The notes beneath the pieces were generated by a model. The model did no database searches. It was not told the DNA's origin and saw only the letters and a list, made by a program, of their open reading frames with translations. From assembly GCF_000382285.1 (NCBI RefSeq), contig NZ_KB907928.1, positions 62,001-126,000 on the forward strand: a DNA stretch of 64,000 bases, read 5' to 3'. The stretch is from Solimonas variicoloris DSM 15731. Its GTDB lineage: Bacteria; Pseudomonadota; Gammaproteobacteria; Nevskiales; Nevskiaceae. The position numbers and the translations under genes are program-made. This document shows, piece after piece, positions 18,527 to 26,713 of the stretch; position 1 is the stretch's first letter; the number at the start of each line of letters is the position of its first letter.

Positions 18527-19071
18527 GGATGGACTCCTGGGGTCACACTGTTGTTCTTGTTCTGCAGCGAATCGGCGAGCTTGCCGATCGCATCGGCGAG
18601 CTTGTCGTCCTTCGACTCGCCCTGCGAGGCGAGGAACTGGCCGATCAGGTTCTCGATGACCAGCGCGCTCTGCGTCAGCGTCAGCTCGCTGCCGTCCTTC
18701 AGGTACTCGTCCATGCCGCCGGCCTCGAGGCCGATGTACTGGTCGCCGAGCAGGCCGGAGGTGAGGATCTTGGCGCTGGAGTCCTCGGGAATCTTGTCGT
18801 ACTGCTGGGCGATGTCGAGCGAGACCTTGGCCTGGAAGGTCTGCGGATCGATGTCGATCGCGCGCACCCGGCCGACCTTGACGCCGGCGATCGTCACCGC
18901 CGAGCCGACCTTGAGGCCGCCGATGTTCTGGAACATGCCGCTGACGCGATAGGTCTGGCCGCTGCCGCCGATGTTCTCGAGGCTGGCGACACGGAAGGTC
19001 AGCACGAAGACGGCCGCCACGCCGAGGCACACGAACAGTCCGACGAGGATTTCCAAGGCTCTGGATTGCAT
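18523..19071 (-). CDS. mlaD: MlaD, MCE-domain substrate-binding subunit
   Basis: A 182-residue inner-membrane-anchored MCE protein. A single TM helix lies at about residues 6-28 (LEILVGLFVCLGVAAVFVLT). The MCE domain covers about residues 39-115, with YRVSGMFQNIGGLKVGSAVTI and VSLDIAQQYDKIPEDSSAKI, then LTSGLLGDQYIGLEAGG, where the LLGDQYI segment forms part of the hexamer pore. Located 23 bases after mlaE and overlapping mlaC. Confidence 0.97.
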   Translation of the reverse strand: MQSRALEILVGLFVCLGVAAVFVLTFRVASLENIGGSGQTYRVSGMFQNIGGLKVGSAVTIAGVKVGRVRAIDIDPQTFQAKVSLDIAQQYDKIPEDSSAKILTSGLLGDQYIGLEAGGMDEYLKDGSELTLTQSALVIENLIGQFLASQGESKDDKLADAIGKLADSLQNKNNSVTPGVHP

Positions 19072-19094
19072 GATCGATCTCTAGCCCGAAGCAA

Positions 19095-19865
19095 TTAACG
19101 GAACATGAATGCGGTGAGGACGAAATCCATCGCCAGCACCGAAAGGGAGGACACGACGACGGTCGAGGTGGTGGCGCGCGACACGCCTTCCGAGGTCGGC
19201 GGCGAGTGATAGCCCTGGTAGACCGCGATCCAGCTGACGACGGCGCCGAACACCGTGGCCTTGATGAAGCACTGGTTGAGGTCGTGGATATCGGTATTGG
19301 CGCGGATCTGCGACCAGTAGCTGCCGGCGTCGACGCCGAGCAGGTCGACGGTGATCAGATGGCCGCCGACCACGCCGATCGCCATCACCGAGAAGATCGC
19401 GGTCAGGATCGGCATCGCCAGCAGGCCGGCGATGAAGCGCGGCGCGATGACGTGGCGCATCGGATCGACCGCCATCATTTCCATCGCCGACAGCTGGTCG
19501 GTGGCGCGCATCAGGCCGATCTCGGCGGCCAGCGCCGAGCCGGCGCGGCCGGCGAACAGCAGCGCGGTCACGACCGGGCCGAGCTCGCGGATGATCGACA
19601 GCGCCACCAGCACGCCGACCGAGTCGGCGGCGCCGAAGCGGACCAGCGCGTGATGCGCCTGCAGCGACAGCACCATGCCGATGAACATGCCGCTGATGAC
19701 GATGATGATCAGCGACAGCACGCCGGACATGTAAAGCTGGCGCACGATCAGGCCCGGCCGCAGCAGCGCCGCCGGAACGGCGCGCAGGATGGCGAGGAGG
19801 AAGAACTGCGCGCGGCCGAGGCCGGCGAGGAAGTTGCCGAGCACGGCACCGAGATTGGCGATCAT
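19095..19865 (-). CDS. mlaE: MlaE, permease of the Mla ABC transporter
   Basis: A 256-residue integral-membrane permease. Typical MlaE sequences are FIGMVLSLQAHHALVRFGA, the coupling region ELGPVVTALLFAGRAGSALAAEIGLMRATDQLSAMEMMAVDP, and the TM-rich C-terminus ending LTAFMFR. ATG 19865 overlaps the mlaF stop by four bases. It works with the MlaF ATPase and MlaB/MlaD to move phospholipids across the periplasm. Confidence 0.97.
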   Translation of the reverse strand: MIANLGAVLGNFLAGLGRAQFFLLAILRAVPAALLRPGLIVRQLYMSGVLSLIIIVISGMFIGMVLSLQAHHALVRFGAADSVGVLVALSIIRELGPVVTALLFAGRAGSALAAEIGLMRATDQLSAMEMMAVDPMRHVIAPRFIAGLLAMPILTAIFSVMAIGVVGGHLITVDLLGVDAGSYWSQIRANTDIHDLNQCFIKATVFGAVVSWIAVYQGYHSPPTSEGVSRATTSTVVVSSLSVLAMDFVLTAFMFR

Positions 19866-20692
19866 GCGCTGCCCAGTAGGTCGTCGCGGAGCGACCTGGC
19901 TTTGTAGTGGAAGGCGACCGGGCCGTCGGGTCGCCCCTGCAGGAACTGCTGCACGTACTCCAGCGGCGAGGCGCGGATTTCGTCCGGCGTGCCACGCGCC
20001 AGCACCTGGCCGTTGGCGATCACGTAGGCCTGATCGGCGATCGACAGGACCTCGTCGACGTCGTGCGAGACGATCACGCTGGTGATGCCGAGCGACTGGT
20101 TCAGCGAGCGGATCAGGCGCATCAGCACGCCCATGCTGATCGGATCCTGGCCGGTGAACGGCTCGTCGTACATGACCATTTCCGGATCGAGGGCGATGGC
20201 GCGGGCCAGCGCGACGCGGCGGCTCATGCCGCCGGACAGCTCTTCCGGGTACAGGTCGCGCGCGCCGCGCAGGCCGACCGCTTCCAGCTTCATCAGCACG
20301 ATGTCGCGGATCGCGCTTTCCGGCAGACGCGTGTGCTCGCGCAGCGGGAAGGCGATGTTATCGTGGACGGACAGGTCGGTCAGCAGTGCGCCATTCTGGA
20401 ACAGCATGCCCATGCGCTTGCGCAGTGCGTACAGCTCGCTGCGGCCAAGGCGGTGCACGTTGATGCCGTCGAACTCGACGGCGCCGGCTTCCGGCCGCCA
20501 CTGGCCGCCGATGATGCGCAGCAGCGTGGTCTTGCCGGTGCCGGACGGGCCGAGGATGGCCGTCACCTTGCCGCGCGCGATGTCGACGTCGACGCCGTCG
20601 TAGATCTTGCGCGTGCCGCGGCTGAAATGCAGGCCGCGCACGCGCACCAAGGTGGCGCTGTCGGCGGCGGAGGGCTGCGGAATGGGTGGCAT
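19862..20692 (-). CDS. mlaF: MlaF, ATPase of the Mla ABC transporter
   Basis: A 276-residue ABC ATPase. Walker A is GPSGTGKTT (about residues 49-57), the Q-loop is MLFQNGALLTDLSV, the signature is ELSGGMSRRVALARA, and Walker B is PEMVMYDEPFTGQD with the switch His in IVSHDVDE. The C-terminal extension (YVQQFLQGRPDGPVAFHYKARS) is the MlaF-specific tail that contacts the neighbouring subunit. It is the first gene of the six-gene mla cluster. Confidence 0.97.
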   Translation of the reverse strand: MPPIPQPSAADSATLVRVRGLHFSRGTRKIYDGVDVDIARGKVTAILGPSGTGKTTLLRIIGGQWRPEAGAVEFDGINVHRLGRSELYALRKRMGMLFQNGALLTDLSVHDNIAFPLREHTRLPESAIRDIVLMKLEAVGLRGARDLYPEELSGGMSRRVALARAIALDPEMVMYDEPFTGQDPISMGVLMRLIRSLNQSLGITSVIVSHDVDEVLSIADQAYVIANGQVLARGTPDEIRASPLEYVQQFLQGRPDGPVAFHYKARSLRDDLLGSA

Positions 20693-20748
20693 CGGGTTCG
20701 GTCGGAAGGCTGGTGTGAGGAGCAGCGTAGACCCTGCAACGGCCGGCT

Positions 20749-20776
20749 ATTGTAACTGACCGTTAACGTCTGTCCG
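20749..20776 (-). promoter_or_regulatory. Possible promoter of the mla operon
   Basis: On the minus strand, TACAAT (20749-20754) as -10, a 16-base spacer, and CGGACA (20771-20776) as a weak -35, in the 92-base gap between lipB and mlaF. The -10 matches five of six consensus bases. Inference from sequence only. Confidence 0.4.
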
Positions 20777-20784
20777 GCGGATCG

Positions 20785-21447
20785 TTAGTCGTGCGTGTGA
20801 ACGGCGTCGTAGCCCAGATGCACCAGCAAGTGGCGCAACAGCGCCTCGCCGGCCGCCTCGACGCTGGCCGGGCCGCCCAGATCGGCCAGCTGCGTCATGC
20901 GCAGACCCTGGTAGCCGCAGGGATTGATGCGCGAGAACGGCTCCAGATCCATCGCCACGTTCAGCGACAGGCCGTGGTAAGTGCGGGCATGGCGGACGCG
21001 CAGGCCCAGCGAACCGATCTTCATGCGCCGGCCGCCGGCATCGTCGACGTAGACACCCGGCGCCTCCGGATCGGCGTAGGCGCGGATGCCGTAGTCGGCG
21101 AGCAGCGCGACCATGCTCTGCTCGATATGCGTCACCAGCGAGCGGATGCCGTAGCCGCGCCGCTTGAGGTCGATCAGGAAGTAGACGACCAGCTGGCCGG
21201 GGCCGTGGTAGGTGACCTGGCCGCCACGGTCGGACTGCACGACCGGGATGTCGCCCGGCATCAGCAGATGCTCCGGCTTGCCGGCCTGGCCCTGCGTGAA
21301 CACCGGCGGATGCTCGAGCAGCCAGATCTCGTCCGGCGTGTCGTCGTCGCGGGCATCGGTGAACGCGCGCATGCGCTCGAACGTGGTCGTGTAGTCGATC
21401 CGGCCGAGGCGGCGGATCAGCGGCGGCACCGCGTTTTCGGGCGTCAT
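20785..21447 (-). CDS. lipB: Octanoyl-[acyl-carrier-protein]:protein N-octanoyltransferase
   Basis: A 220-residue LipB that moves octanoyl from acyl carrier protein to lipoyl domains, the first step of lipoate synthesis. Key segments are [21 protein letters not shown] (residues 74-94), the conserved Lys K143 in [10 protein letters not shown], and the catalytic Cys C177 in RINPCGYQG. Many LipBs have KIAALG where this has KIGSLG, a mild variant. lipA is not in the window. It points away from the divergent fecI-like gene. Confidence 0.97.
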   Translation of the reverse strand: MTPENAVPPLIRRLGRIDYTTTFERMRAFTDARDDDTPDEIWLLEHPPVFTQGQAGKPEHLLMPGDIPVVQSDRGGQVTYHGPGQLVVYFLIDLKRRGYGIRSLVTHIEQSMVALLADYGIRAYADPEAPGVYVDDAGGRRMKIGSLGLRVRHARTYHGLSLNVAMDLEPFSRINPCGYQGLRMTQLADLGGPASVEAAGEALLRHLLVHLGYDAVHTHD

Positions 21448-21490
21448 CGGGCGGCTTCCACGCGATGCGCGCAGGAGCGCTTACGAGCAG

Positions 21491-21504
21491 GAACGTTCGA
21501 ACGG
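21491..21504. promoter_or_regulatory. GAACGTTYGAAC element, copy 1 (before the FecI-type sigma gene)
   Basis: GAACGTTCGAACGG, 85 bases upstream of the sigma-factor start and 43 bases from the divergent lipB start. The same 14-mer recurs exactly before the first TonB receptor, and a one-mismatch 12-mer in reverse orientation precedes the amine oxidase. It contains the overlapping dyads AACGTT and GTTCGAAC. Confidence 0.6.
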
Positions 21505-21588
21505 TTCATTTCGGAAATCGGTCATGGATCGGCCCGCTTTTTGCGTTTCGGCGAGACGACGACAACGTAGTCGTGTGAGGACGCAGCC

Positions 21589-22167
21589 ATGCAGGCAGTT
21601 GCGAATGCGGTGGTGAACGATGGGCAGCGTGAAATCGCTGATTCCACGCCGCTCGATGCGAAGGCAAGATCGGAAATGGTGCGCCGGCTGTTTCAGGAAC
21701 ACAACCGAGCGCTGATCGGTTTTCTCATCGCCCGCCTGCAGTCCGAAGCCGAGGCCCATGACGTCGCCCAGGAGGCCTATGTGCGGCTGCTCCAGCTCGA
21801 GCAGGCCTCCGCCGTCAGCTTCCTGCGCGCGCATCTGTTCACGATCGCCGGCAACCTGGCGATCGACCGCCTGCGCCAGCGCCGGGTGCGCGAGCGCAAC
21901 TCGCCGCAGGACTTCTTCGAGGACCTGCTGACCCGGCCCGGGCCGGATCGCACCGCGATCGCCCAGCAAGAGATGGGGATCATCAAGCAGGCGCTGCGCG
22001 AACTTCCGGAAAAGTGCCGCCGCGCGTTCATGCTGCATGTCTTCGCGGGCCACAGCGTGCAGGAGATCGCGGCACAGATGAACCTGACCGACCGCATGAT
22101 CCGTCACTATGTCGCGCGCGCCATGGCCACGTGCCGGCAGCGCCTGGATGAAGCCGAAAAAGGATAA
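21589..22167 (+). CDS. FecI-type ECF RNA polymerase sigma factor
   Basis: A 192-residue ECF sigma factor of the iron-starvation/surface-signalling branch. Region 2 lies at about residues 34-105 (LFQEHNRALIGFLIARLQSEAEAHDVAQEAYVRLL, then FLRAHLFTIAGNLAIDRLRQRR). Region 4 lies at about 130-185 (LRELPEKCRRAFMLHVFAGHSVQEIAAQMNLTDRMIRHYVARA). FecI-like sigmas are controlled by the FecR protein encoded next door and usually transcribe the adjacent TonB-dependent receptor. GTGAGGA precedes ATG 21589. Confidence 0.93.
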   Translation: MQAVANAVVNDGQREIADSTPLDAKARSEMVRRLFQEHNRALIGFLIARLQSEAEAHDVAQEAYVRLLQLEQASAVSFLRAHLFTIAGNLAIDRLRQRRVRERNSPQDFFEDLLTRPGPDRTAIAQQEMGIIKQALRELPEKCRRAFMLHVFAGHSVQEIAAQMNLTDRMIRHYVARAMATCRQRLDEAEKG

Positions 22168-22275
22168 AGACGGACGGTCGGCGGCCCGCGCCGTGACGTG
22201 CCTGGCCATGGCACGGCCCGGCGGGATCGTGTGGGCCCCGATAATCTGGAACAATGGCCGTCGGAGGAGCGGCTG

Positions 22276-23367
22276 ATGAATTCCAAGAAAGCGACGACGG
22301 CGCGTCTCGAACAGGCGGCCCTGTGGTGGCAGCGCCTGCGCGAGGAGAGCGTGCGTCCGGAGGAAATCAGCGAGTGGCTCGACTGGTGCCAGCGCGATCC
22401 GGACAATCTGCAGGCTTTCGAGAAGATCGAGGGGCTCGGCGCGCGGTTCGACGCGCTCGACGCCGAGACGCGCGCCGCACTGCTGCGTGAAATGCTCGAC
22501 GAGCCGGCCGCCGAAGCGTCCGAAGCGGCCGAAGCGGCCGCGGCGGCCGTGCCGGCGGCGCCCGTGCGGCGCCGCCACGCCGTGCGCGCGCTGGCGGCCG
22601 GCGTCGCCGCACTGGCGATCGTCGTCGGTGCGTCCTCTTACCTGGGGCGCGGCGGTGAGGCGACGCAGACCGCCTCCTACGTGACCGCCAAGGCGCAGCG
22701 CCAGGATCTGCTGCTCGCCGATGGCTCGCAGGTGTCGCTCGGCGCGGCGACGCGGCTCGACGTCGACTACACGGCGGGCGTGCGCGGCCTGCAGCTCGGC
22801 GACGGCGAGGCTTACTTCGAGGTCGCGCACAATCCGCAGCGGCCGTTCGTCGTGCGCGTCGGCCGTCTGAAGGTCATCGCCGTCGGCACCGCGTTCAATA
22901 TCCGCAAGACCGGCGCGCGCGTCGAAGTGGTCGTCACCCAGGGCGCGATCGACGTCGAGGACGCGGCGCGCGACGCCGCGCTGGCCAGCCAGCAGGCGCG
23001 CCTGCCGAACGACGGCGCGATTCGCGTCGCCGCCGGCCAGCTCGTCGTCACCGAACGCGAAGGGCTGACCGTGCGGCCGGCGGACCGCGAGGCGGCGATC
23101 GCCTGGCAGCGCGGCAGCCTGCAGTTCGTCGACGAAGACCTGTCCGTCGTCGTCGCCAACCTGAACCGCTACAGCCGGCAGGAAGTCGTCATCGCCGACC
23201 GTTCGCTCGACGGTCTGCGCTACACCGGCACCGTCATGCAGGGCCGCGAGGCCGAGTGGCTGGCGGCGATCGGGCAGGTCTTCCCGATCAGCGTGCAGCG
23301 CGACGCGCAGGGCCGCATCAACCTGCAGCGCCGCGAGCTGTCGAGCACGACGCGCAACGCCGGCTGA
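22276..23367 (+). CDS. FecR-family anti-sigma / signal-transduction protein
   Basis: A 363-residue inner-membrane regulator. The N-terminal cytoplasmic part binds the sigma factor (LEQAALWWQRLREESV...EISEWLDWCQRDPDNLQAFEKIE). An Ala-rich stretch follows, then one TM helix (AVRALAAGVAALAIVVGASSYL). The periplasmic FecR domain has VTAKAQRQDLLLADGSQVSLGAATRLDVDY, then GEAYFEVAHNPQRPFVVRVG and VGTAFNIRK. The C-terminus contains a secretin/STN-like segment (VVANLNRYSRQEVVIADRSLDGLRYTGTV). Strong SD (GGAGGAG) before ATG 22276. The sigma stop is 108 bases upstream. Confidence 0.93.
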   Translation: MNSKKATTARLEQAALWWQRLREESVRPEEISEWLDWCQRDPDNLQAFEKIEGLGARFDALDAETRAALLREMLDEPAAEASEAAEAAAAAVPAAPVRRRHAVRALAAGVAALAIVVGASSYLGRGGEATQTASYVTAKAQRQDLLLADGSQVSLGAATRLDVDYTAGVRGLQLGDGEAYFEVAHNPQRPFVVRVGRLKVIAVGTAFNIRKTGARVEVVVTQGAIDVEDAARDAALASQQARLPNDGAIRVAAGQLVVTEREGLTVRPADREAAIAWQRGSLQFVDEDLSVVVANLNRYSRQEVVIADRSLDGLRYTGTVMQGREAEWLAAIGQVFPISVQRDAQGRINLQRRELSSTTRNAG

Positions 23368-23526
23368 CGCGTCGGCGCGGCGCTGCGCCGCGCGTGGGTT
23401 CCCCTTGTTGCCTCAGCGCCCGCGACGGCTCGCGTCGCGGCGTGCCGTGCCGTTCCTTTTCCGTTTCGCGCGTCGTAGCCGTTCCTGAGGCAGGCGGATC
23501 GTCCGCCACCGCATTGGAGCCGCACG

Positions 23527-23742
23527 ATGAGCCGCATCCGGCAACGCCTCAAGAAGTACGTCCTCAACGACACGCGTCCGCAGCGCTGCGCCGCCGCGTT
23601 GGTCCGCAACAGCGCCCCGCGCTGGCCGCAGCCCGGCCTGCCACGCCCGCAGGCCGCGCAGAAGAAGAGGCCCGACCCTGCGCCGACAGCGTGCATCGAT
23701 GCACCGAAGCACGGCGCGCGGGCACCGCGCGCGGGCGCCTGA
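23527..23742 (+). CDS. Doubtful 71-aa basic protein
   Basis: Short frame starting MSRIRQRLKKYVLNDTR, very rich in Arg, Pro and Ala, with a weak GGAG ten bases upstream. I recognise no domain. The first 16 residues look protein-like but the rest could be GC-driven chance. Listed only because the surrounding 500 bases have no other gene. Confidence 0.2.
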   Translation: MSRIRQRLKKYVLNDTRPQRCAAALVRNSAPRWPQPGLPRPQAAQKKRPDPAPTACIDAPKHGARAPRAGA

Positions 23743-23860
23743 GCGCTGCACTGCCGCCATCTGTCACCAGCATGTCGATTTCATTTCCGTTTTCTGCGCG
23801 CCGTCCGTTTTTGATCTCAGGGATGGGTCTGCAAGGCGGGCCCTGGTAACTGAAGCGTCA

Positions 23861-23874
23861 GAACGTTCGAACGG
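23861..23874. promoter_or_regulatory. GAACGTTYGAAC element, copy 2 (abuts the receptor ribosome site)
   Basis: GAACGTTCGAACGG, identical over 14 bases to the copy before the sigma-factor gene. It ends where the GGGAG ribosome site (23873-23877) of the TonB receptor begins, 11 bases before its GTG start. Binding here would act by roadblock or at the mRNA level rather than at a promoter. Confidence 0.6.
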
Positions 23875-23883
23875 GAGTCAGGC

Positions 23884-26481
23884 GTGAGTAAAGTGAATCA
23901 GATCGGAATGGCGATGGAAGCGATGCGGCTGCGTGTGCCGATGCGCAGCTGGGCTTGCGCGCCGCTGGTGTTGTGCGCGGCGCTGACGGCACAGGCTGCC
24001 CACGCAGCCGAAGCCGTGCAGGGCAGCGAAGTGGCGATGGCCGACGCGGCCGCCGAACCCGATGCCAGGATCGAGGAAGTCATCGTCACCGGCACGCGCC
24101 GCACCGGCATGCAGGTGTCGGACAGCCCGGCGCCGGTGCAGGTGCTGAGCGCGGAGACGCTGAAGTCGGCCGGCTCGGCGGATCTCATCGGCTCGCTGGC
24201 GGCGACCGTGCCGTCGTTCACCGCGCAGGCCTTCGGCGGCGACATGGCGAACCAGACGCTGTCGGCGAAGCTGCGCGGCCTTTCGCCGAACCATGCGCTG
24301 GTGCTGGTGAACGGCAAGCGTCGCCACACCACGGCGAACTTCGCGGTGCTGTCCGGCCCGTATCAGGGTGCCTCATCCGCCGATCTCAATTTCATTCCGG
24401 CTTCGGCGATCGACCACATCGAAGTGCTGACGGACGGCGCTGCCGCACAGTACGGTACCGACGCGATCGCCGGCGTCGTCAACATCATCCTGAAGAAGGA
24501 CTACGAAGGCGGATCGGTCGACGGCAGCTACGGCGGCTACAAGGACGGCGGCGGCGAAACGCCGGACCTGTCCGGCAATATCGGCTTCGGCTCCGATGGT
24601 CGCAACTTCATCAATCTGACCGCGGAGATCCGCAATCACGCGAGCAGCGATCGCGGCGACGTCGATCCGCGGGCGGCTTTCGGCATCCACGATCCGGACA
24701 GCTCGCTCTCGACGTATCCGAACACGAACATGGCGCTCGCGCACGGCTATCCGTATCTGAATCACATCATCGGTGATCCGGAGTACCACGCGCAGCTCGC
24801 GATGTTCAATGGCGGCTTCGCGATCGGCGCCGTGGACGCGTACGCGTTCGGCAGCTACGGCAAGAAGAAGGCGGAGTCGTTCGAAAACTATCGCAACCCG
24901 TCGCGTGCCAGCTACACCGACGGCGGCGGCGTGACGCATTACTACTATCCGTTCGGCTTCAACCCGAAGGAAGCGACCGACGAGGAAGATCTTTCGTTCA
25001 CGGCGGGCCTGAAGGGCGAGCTGTTCGATTCGTGGATCTGGGACCTGGCCAGCACCTACGGCAAGGACCGCGTCAAGATCTACACGATCGACTCGCTGAA
25101 CACCGATCTGTACGCGGAGACCGGCGCGTCGCCGACCGACTTCTACGACGGTGCCTACGTGGCGACGCAGTGGACCAACACGCTGGATGTCGGACGCGAC
25201 TTCGAAGTCGGTCTCGCCGGTCCGCTGAACGTGGCGCTCGGCCTCGAACAGCGCTCGGATTCGTACGAGCTCCAGGCCGGCGAGCCGGCGTCCCGCTACG
25301 GCTCCGGCGCTTCGTCGTTCCCGGGCATTCAGCCGGGCGATGCCGGCAGGCATACCCGCGACAACTTTGCCGGTTATGCCGACTTCGCGGTTTCGCCGAT
25401 CGCGGACCTGCAGCTCGACGCGGCGGTCCGCTACGAGCACTTCACCGACTTCGGCAGCACCACGGTCGGCAAGCTGACCGGCCGCTACGACTTCTCGCCG
25501 GCGGTCGCGCTGCGCGGCACGGTCAGCACCGGCTTTCGCGCGCCGACGCTGGCCGAGGAGTACTACTCGGCGACCAACGTCGGACCGACCTCGGCCTTCG
25601 TGCAGATGGCGCCGAACGCACCGGCGGCCGCGCTGCTGGGCCTCGGCAGCGGCCTCAAGCCGGAGAAATCGACGAACTTCAGCTTCGGCGTCGTGCTGCA
25701 TCCGATCGACAAGATGACGGCCACGATCGATGCCTACCAGATCGAGGTGCGTGACCGCATCGTTGGTTCGGGCGCCCTGTACAGCGTCTTCCAGGGCCAG
25801 GATGTGCCGGGGGCCGGCGCGATCTCGGATGCGATCATCGCCAACGGCAATACGCTCGATCCGACCATCAAGACCAGCGGCGGTGACATCGGCATCAATA
25901 TCTTCGCCAACGGTCTGACGACTCGTACCCGCGGCGTCGATGTGGTGGTCGCGTATCCGACTTCGTTCGACTGGGGCAACCTCGACTGGACGCTGAGCGG
26001 CAACTACAACAAGACCGAAGTCACCAATATCAAGGCGAGCCCGTCGGAGCTCGGCGGCCAGTCGCTGTACGACCGGACGGCAATCTCCGATCTCGAAACG
26101 GCGTCGCCGAAATATCGCGTGAATCTGTCGGCGGTGTGGACCTACGGCAAGTTCTCGATCCGTGCCCAGGAAACGCTGTACGGGCAGGCGTCGGAACAGG
26201 TCATGGGTGACGATGGCAACTACTACGAGAACAAGATCGGCGCGACGCCGATCACCGATCTCGAGCTCGCCTTCAAGCCGGTCAAGTCGGTGAAGTTCAG
26301 CATTGGCGCCAACAATCTGTTCAACACCTATCCCGACAAGGTCAATCCCGCGCTGAAGAGCACGTACGTCAGTGCCGCCGACAATCGCTACGACACGGCC
26401 TACGTGACGAAGTACCCGACGTTCTCGCCGTTCGGCTTCAACGGCGCGTACTACTACGGCAAGCTGTCGTACTCGTTCTGA
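23884..26481 (+). CDS. TonB-dependent outer-membrane receptor (no STN domain)
   Basis: An 865-residue TonB-dependent receptor. Start at GTG 23884 with GGGAG six bases upstream. The signal peptide ends near residue 41 (LCAALTAQAAHAAEA). The TonB-box/plug start is ARIEEVIVTGTRR, and the plug covers about residues 60-195 (SPAPVQVLSAETLKSAG, VNGKRRH, IPASAIDHIEVLTDGAAAQYGTDAIAGVVNIILK). The C-terminal barrel ends in YYYGKLSYSF with the usual final Phe. Sequence style matches receptors of Sphingomonas/Xanthomonas type for organic molecules rather than classic siderophores. It has no N-terminal STN signalling domain even though it lies next to FecI/FecR. Substrate unknown; the neighbouring oxidase suggests an amine-containing compound. 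Confidence 0.94.
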   Translation: MSKVNQIGMAMEAMRLRVPMRSWACAPLVLCAALTAQAAHAAEAVQGSEVAMADAAAEPDARIEEVIVTGTRRTGMQVSDSPAPVQVLSAETLKSAGSADLIGSLAATVPSFTAQAFGGDMANQTLSAKLRGLSPNHALVLVNGKRRHTTANFAVLSGPYQGASSADLNFIPASAIDHIEVLTDGAAAQYGTDAIAGVVNIILKKDYEGGSVDGSYGGYKDGGGETPDLSGNIGFGSDGRNFINLTAEIRNHASSDRGDVDPRAAFGIHDPDSSLSTYPNTNMALAHGYPYLNHIIGDPEYHAQLAMFNGGFAIGAVDAYAFGSYGKKKAESFENYRNPSRASYTDGGGVTHYYYPFGFNPKEATDEEDLSFTAGLKGELFDSWIWDLASTYGKDRVKIYTIDSLNTDLYAETGASPTDFYDGAYVATQWTNTLDVGRDFEVGLAGPLNVALGLEQRSDSYELQAGEPASRYGSGASSFPGIQPGDAGRHTRDNFAGYADFAVSPIADLQLDAAVRYEHFTDFGSTTVGKLTGRYDFSPAVALRGTVSTGFRAPTLAEEYYSATNVGPTSAFVQMAPNAPAAALLGLGSGLKPEKSTNFSFGVVLHPIDKMTATIDAYQIEVRDRIVGSGALYSVFQGQDVPGAGAISDAIIANGNTLDPTIKTSGGDIGINIFANGLTTRTRGVDVVVAYPTSFDWGNLDWTLSGNYNKTEVTNIKASPSELGGQSLYDRTAISDLETASPKYRVNLSAVWTYGKFSIRAQETLYGQASEQVMGDDGNYYENKIGATPITDLELAFKPVKSVKFSIGANNLFNTYPDKVNPALKSTYVSAADNRYDTAYVTKYPTFSPFGFNGAYYYGKLSYSF

Positions 26482-26502
26482 GCGTCTGGCGATGTGAGGA
26501 AG

Positions 26503-26528
26503 CGGCGACCTGCGGGTCGCCGTTTCCG
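26503..26528 (+). terminator. Probable terminator after the first TonB receptor
   Basis: Eight-base stem CGGCGACC / GGTCGCCG with a TGCG loop (26503-26522) followed by a broken T-run (TTTCCGTTTCC). It suggests that the oxidase operon has its own promoter. Confidence 0.5.
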
Positions 26529-26636
26529 TTTCCGCGGGGCGAAATGGTTGATTTCCTGTCTTGCGGCGGGTCGGCGGCGTCCTTAGCGTGCGCAGCGGGG
26601 CCTCGTCCGGCGGCAGGCGGATTTCCAACTATCCGG

Positions 26637-26648
26637 GTTCAAACGTTC
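26637..26648. promoter_or_regulatory. GAACGTTYGAAC element, copy 3 (before the amine-oxidase operon)
   Basis: GTTCAAACGTTC on the plus strand, that is GAACGTTTGAAC on the minus strand, one base different from copies 1 and 2. It lies 65 bases upstream of the amine-oxidase ATG in a 232-base intergenic region, a typical operator distance. Confidence 0.55.
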
Positions 26649-26713
26649 AGTTTGGTGCAGCCGCAGCGATGCTCGCGGTTGCCCATCCGTAGTCTTCAGA
26701 AGGGGAGCGATCG

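Larger units (their letters stand above)
23368..23883. other. 516-base spacer between the FecR and TonB-receptor genes
   Basis: No recognised gene. It contains short inverted repeats (TGCCTCAG at 23409-23416 pairing with CTGAGGCA at 23485-23492; GGCGGA-TCG-TCCGCC near 23493-23507), one doubtful small reading frame (23527-23742) and the GAACGTTCGAAC element at its right end. Probably holds the receptor promoter. Confidence 0.5.

Noticed and set aside
22505-22560. Short repeats of GCCGAAGCGGCC type in the FecR gene
   Set aside because: In-frame Ala/Glu-rich linker before the membrane helix; ordinary low complexity.
26635-26648. GGGTTCAAAC resembling a tRNA T-loop
   Set aside because: No acceptor, anticodon or D stems around it; it is better explained as the third copy of the GAACGTTYGAAC element.
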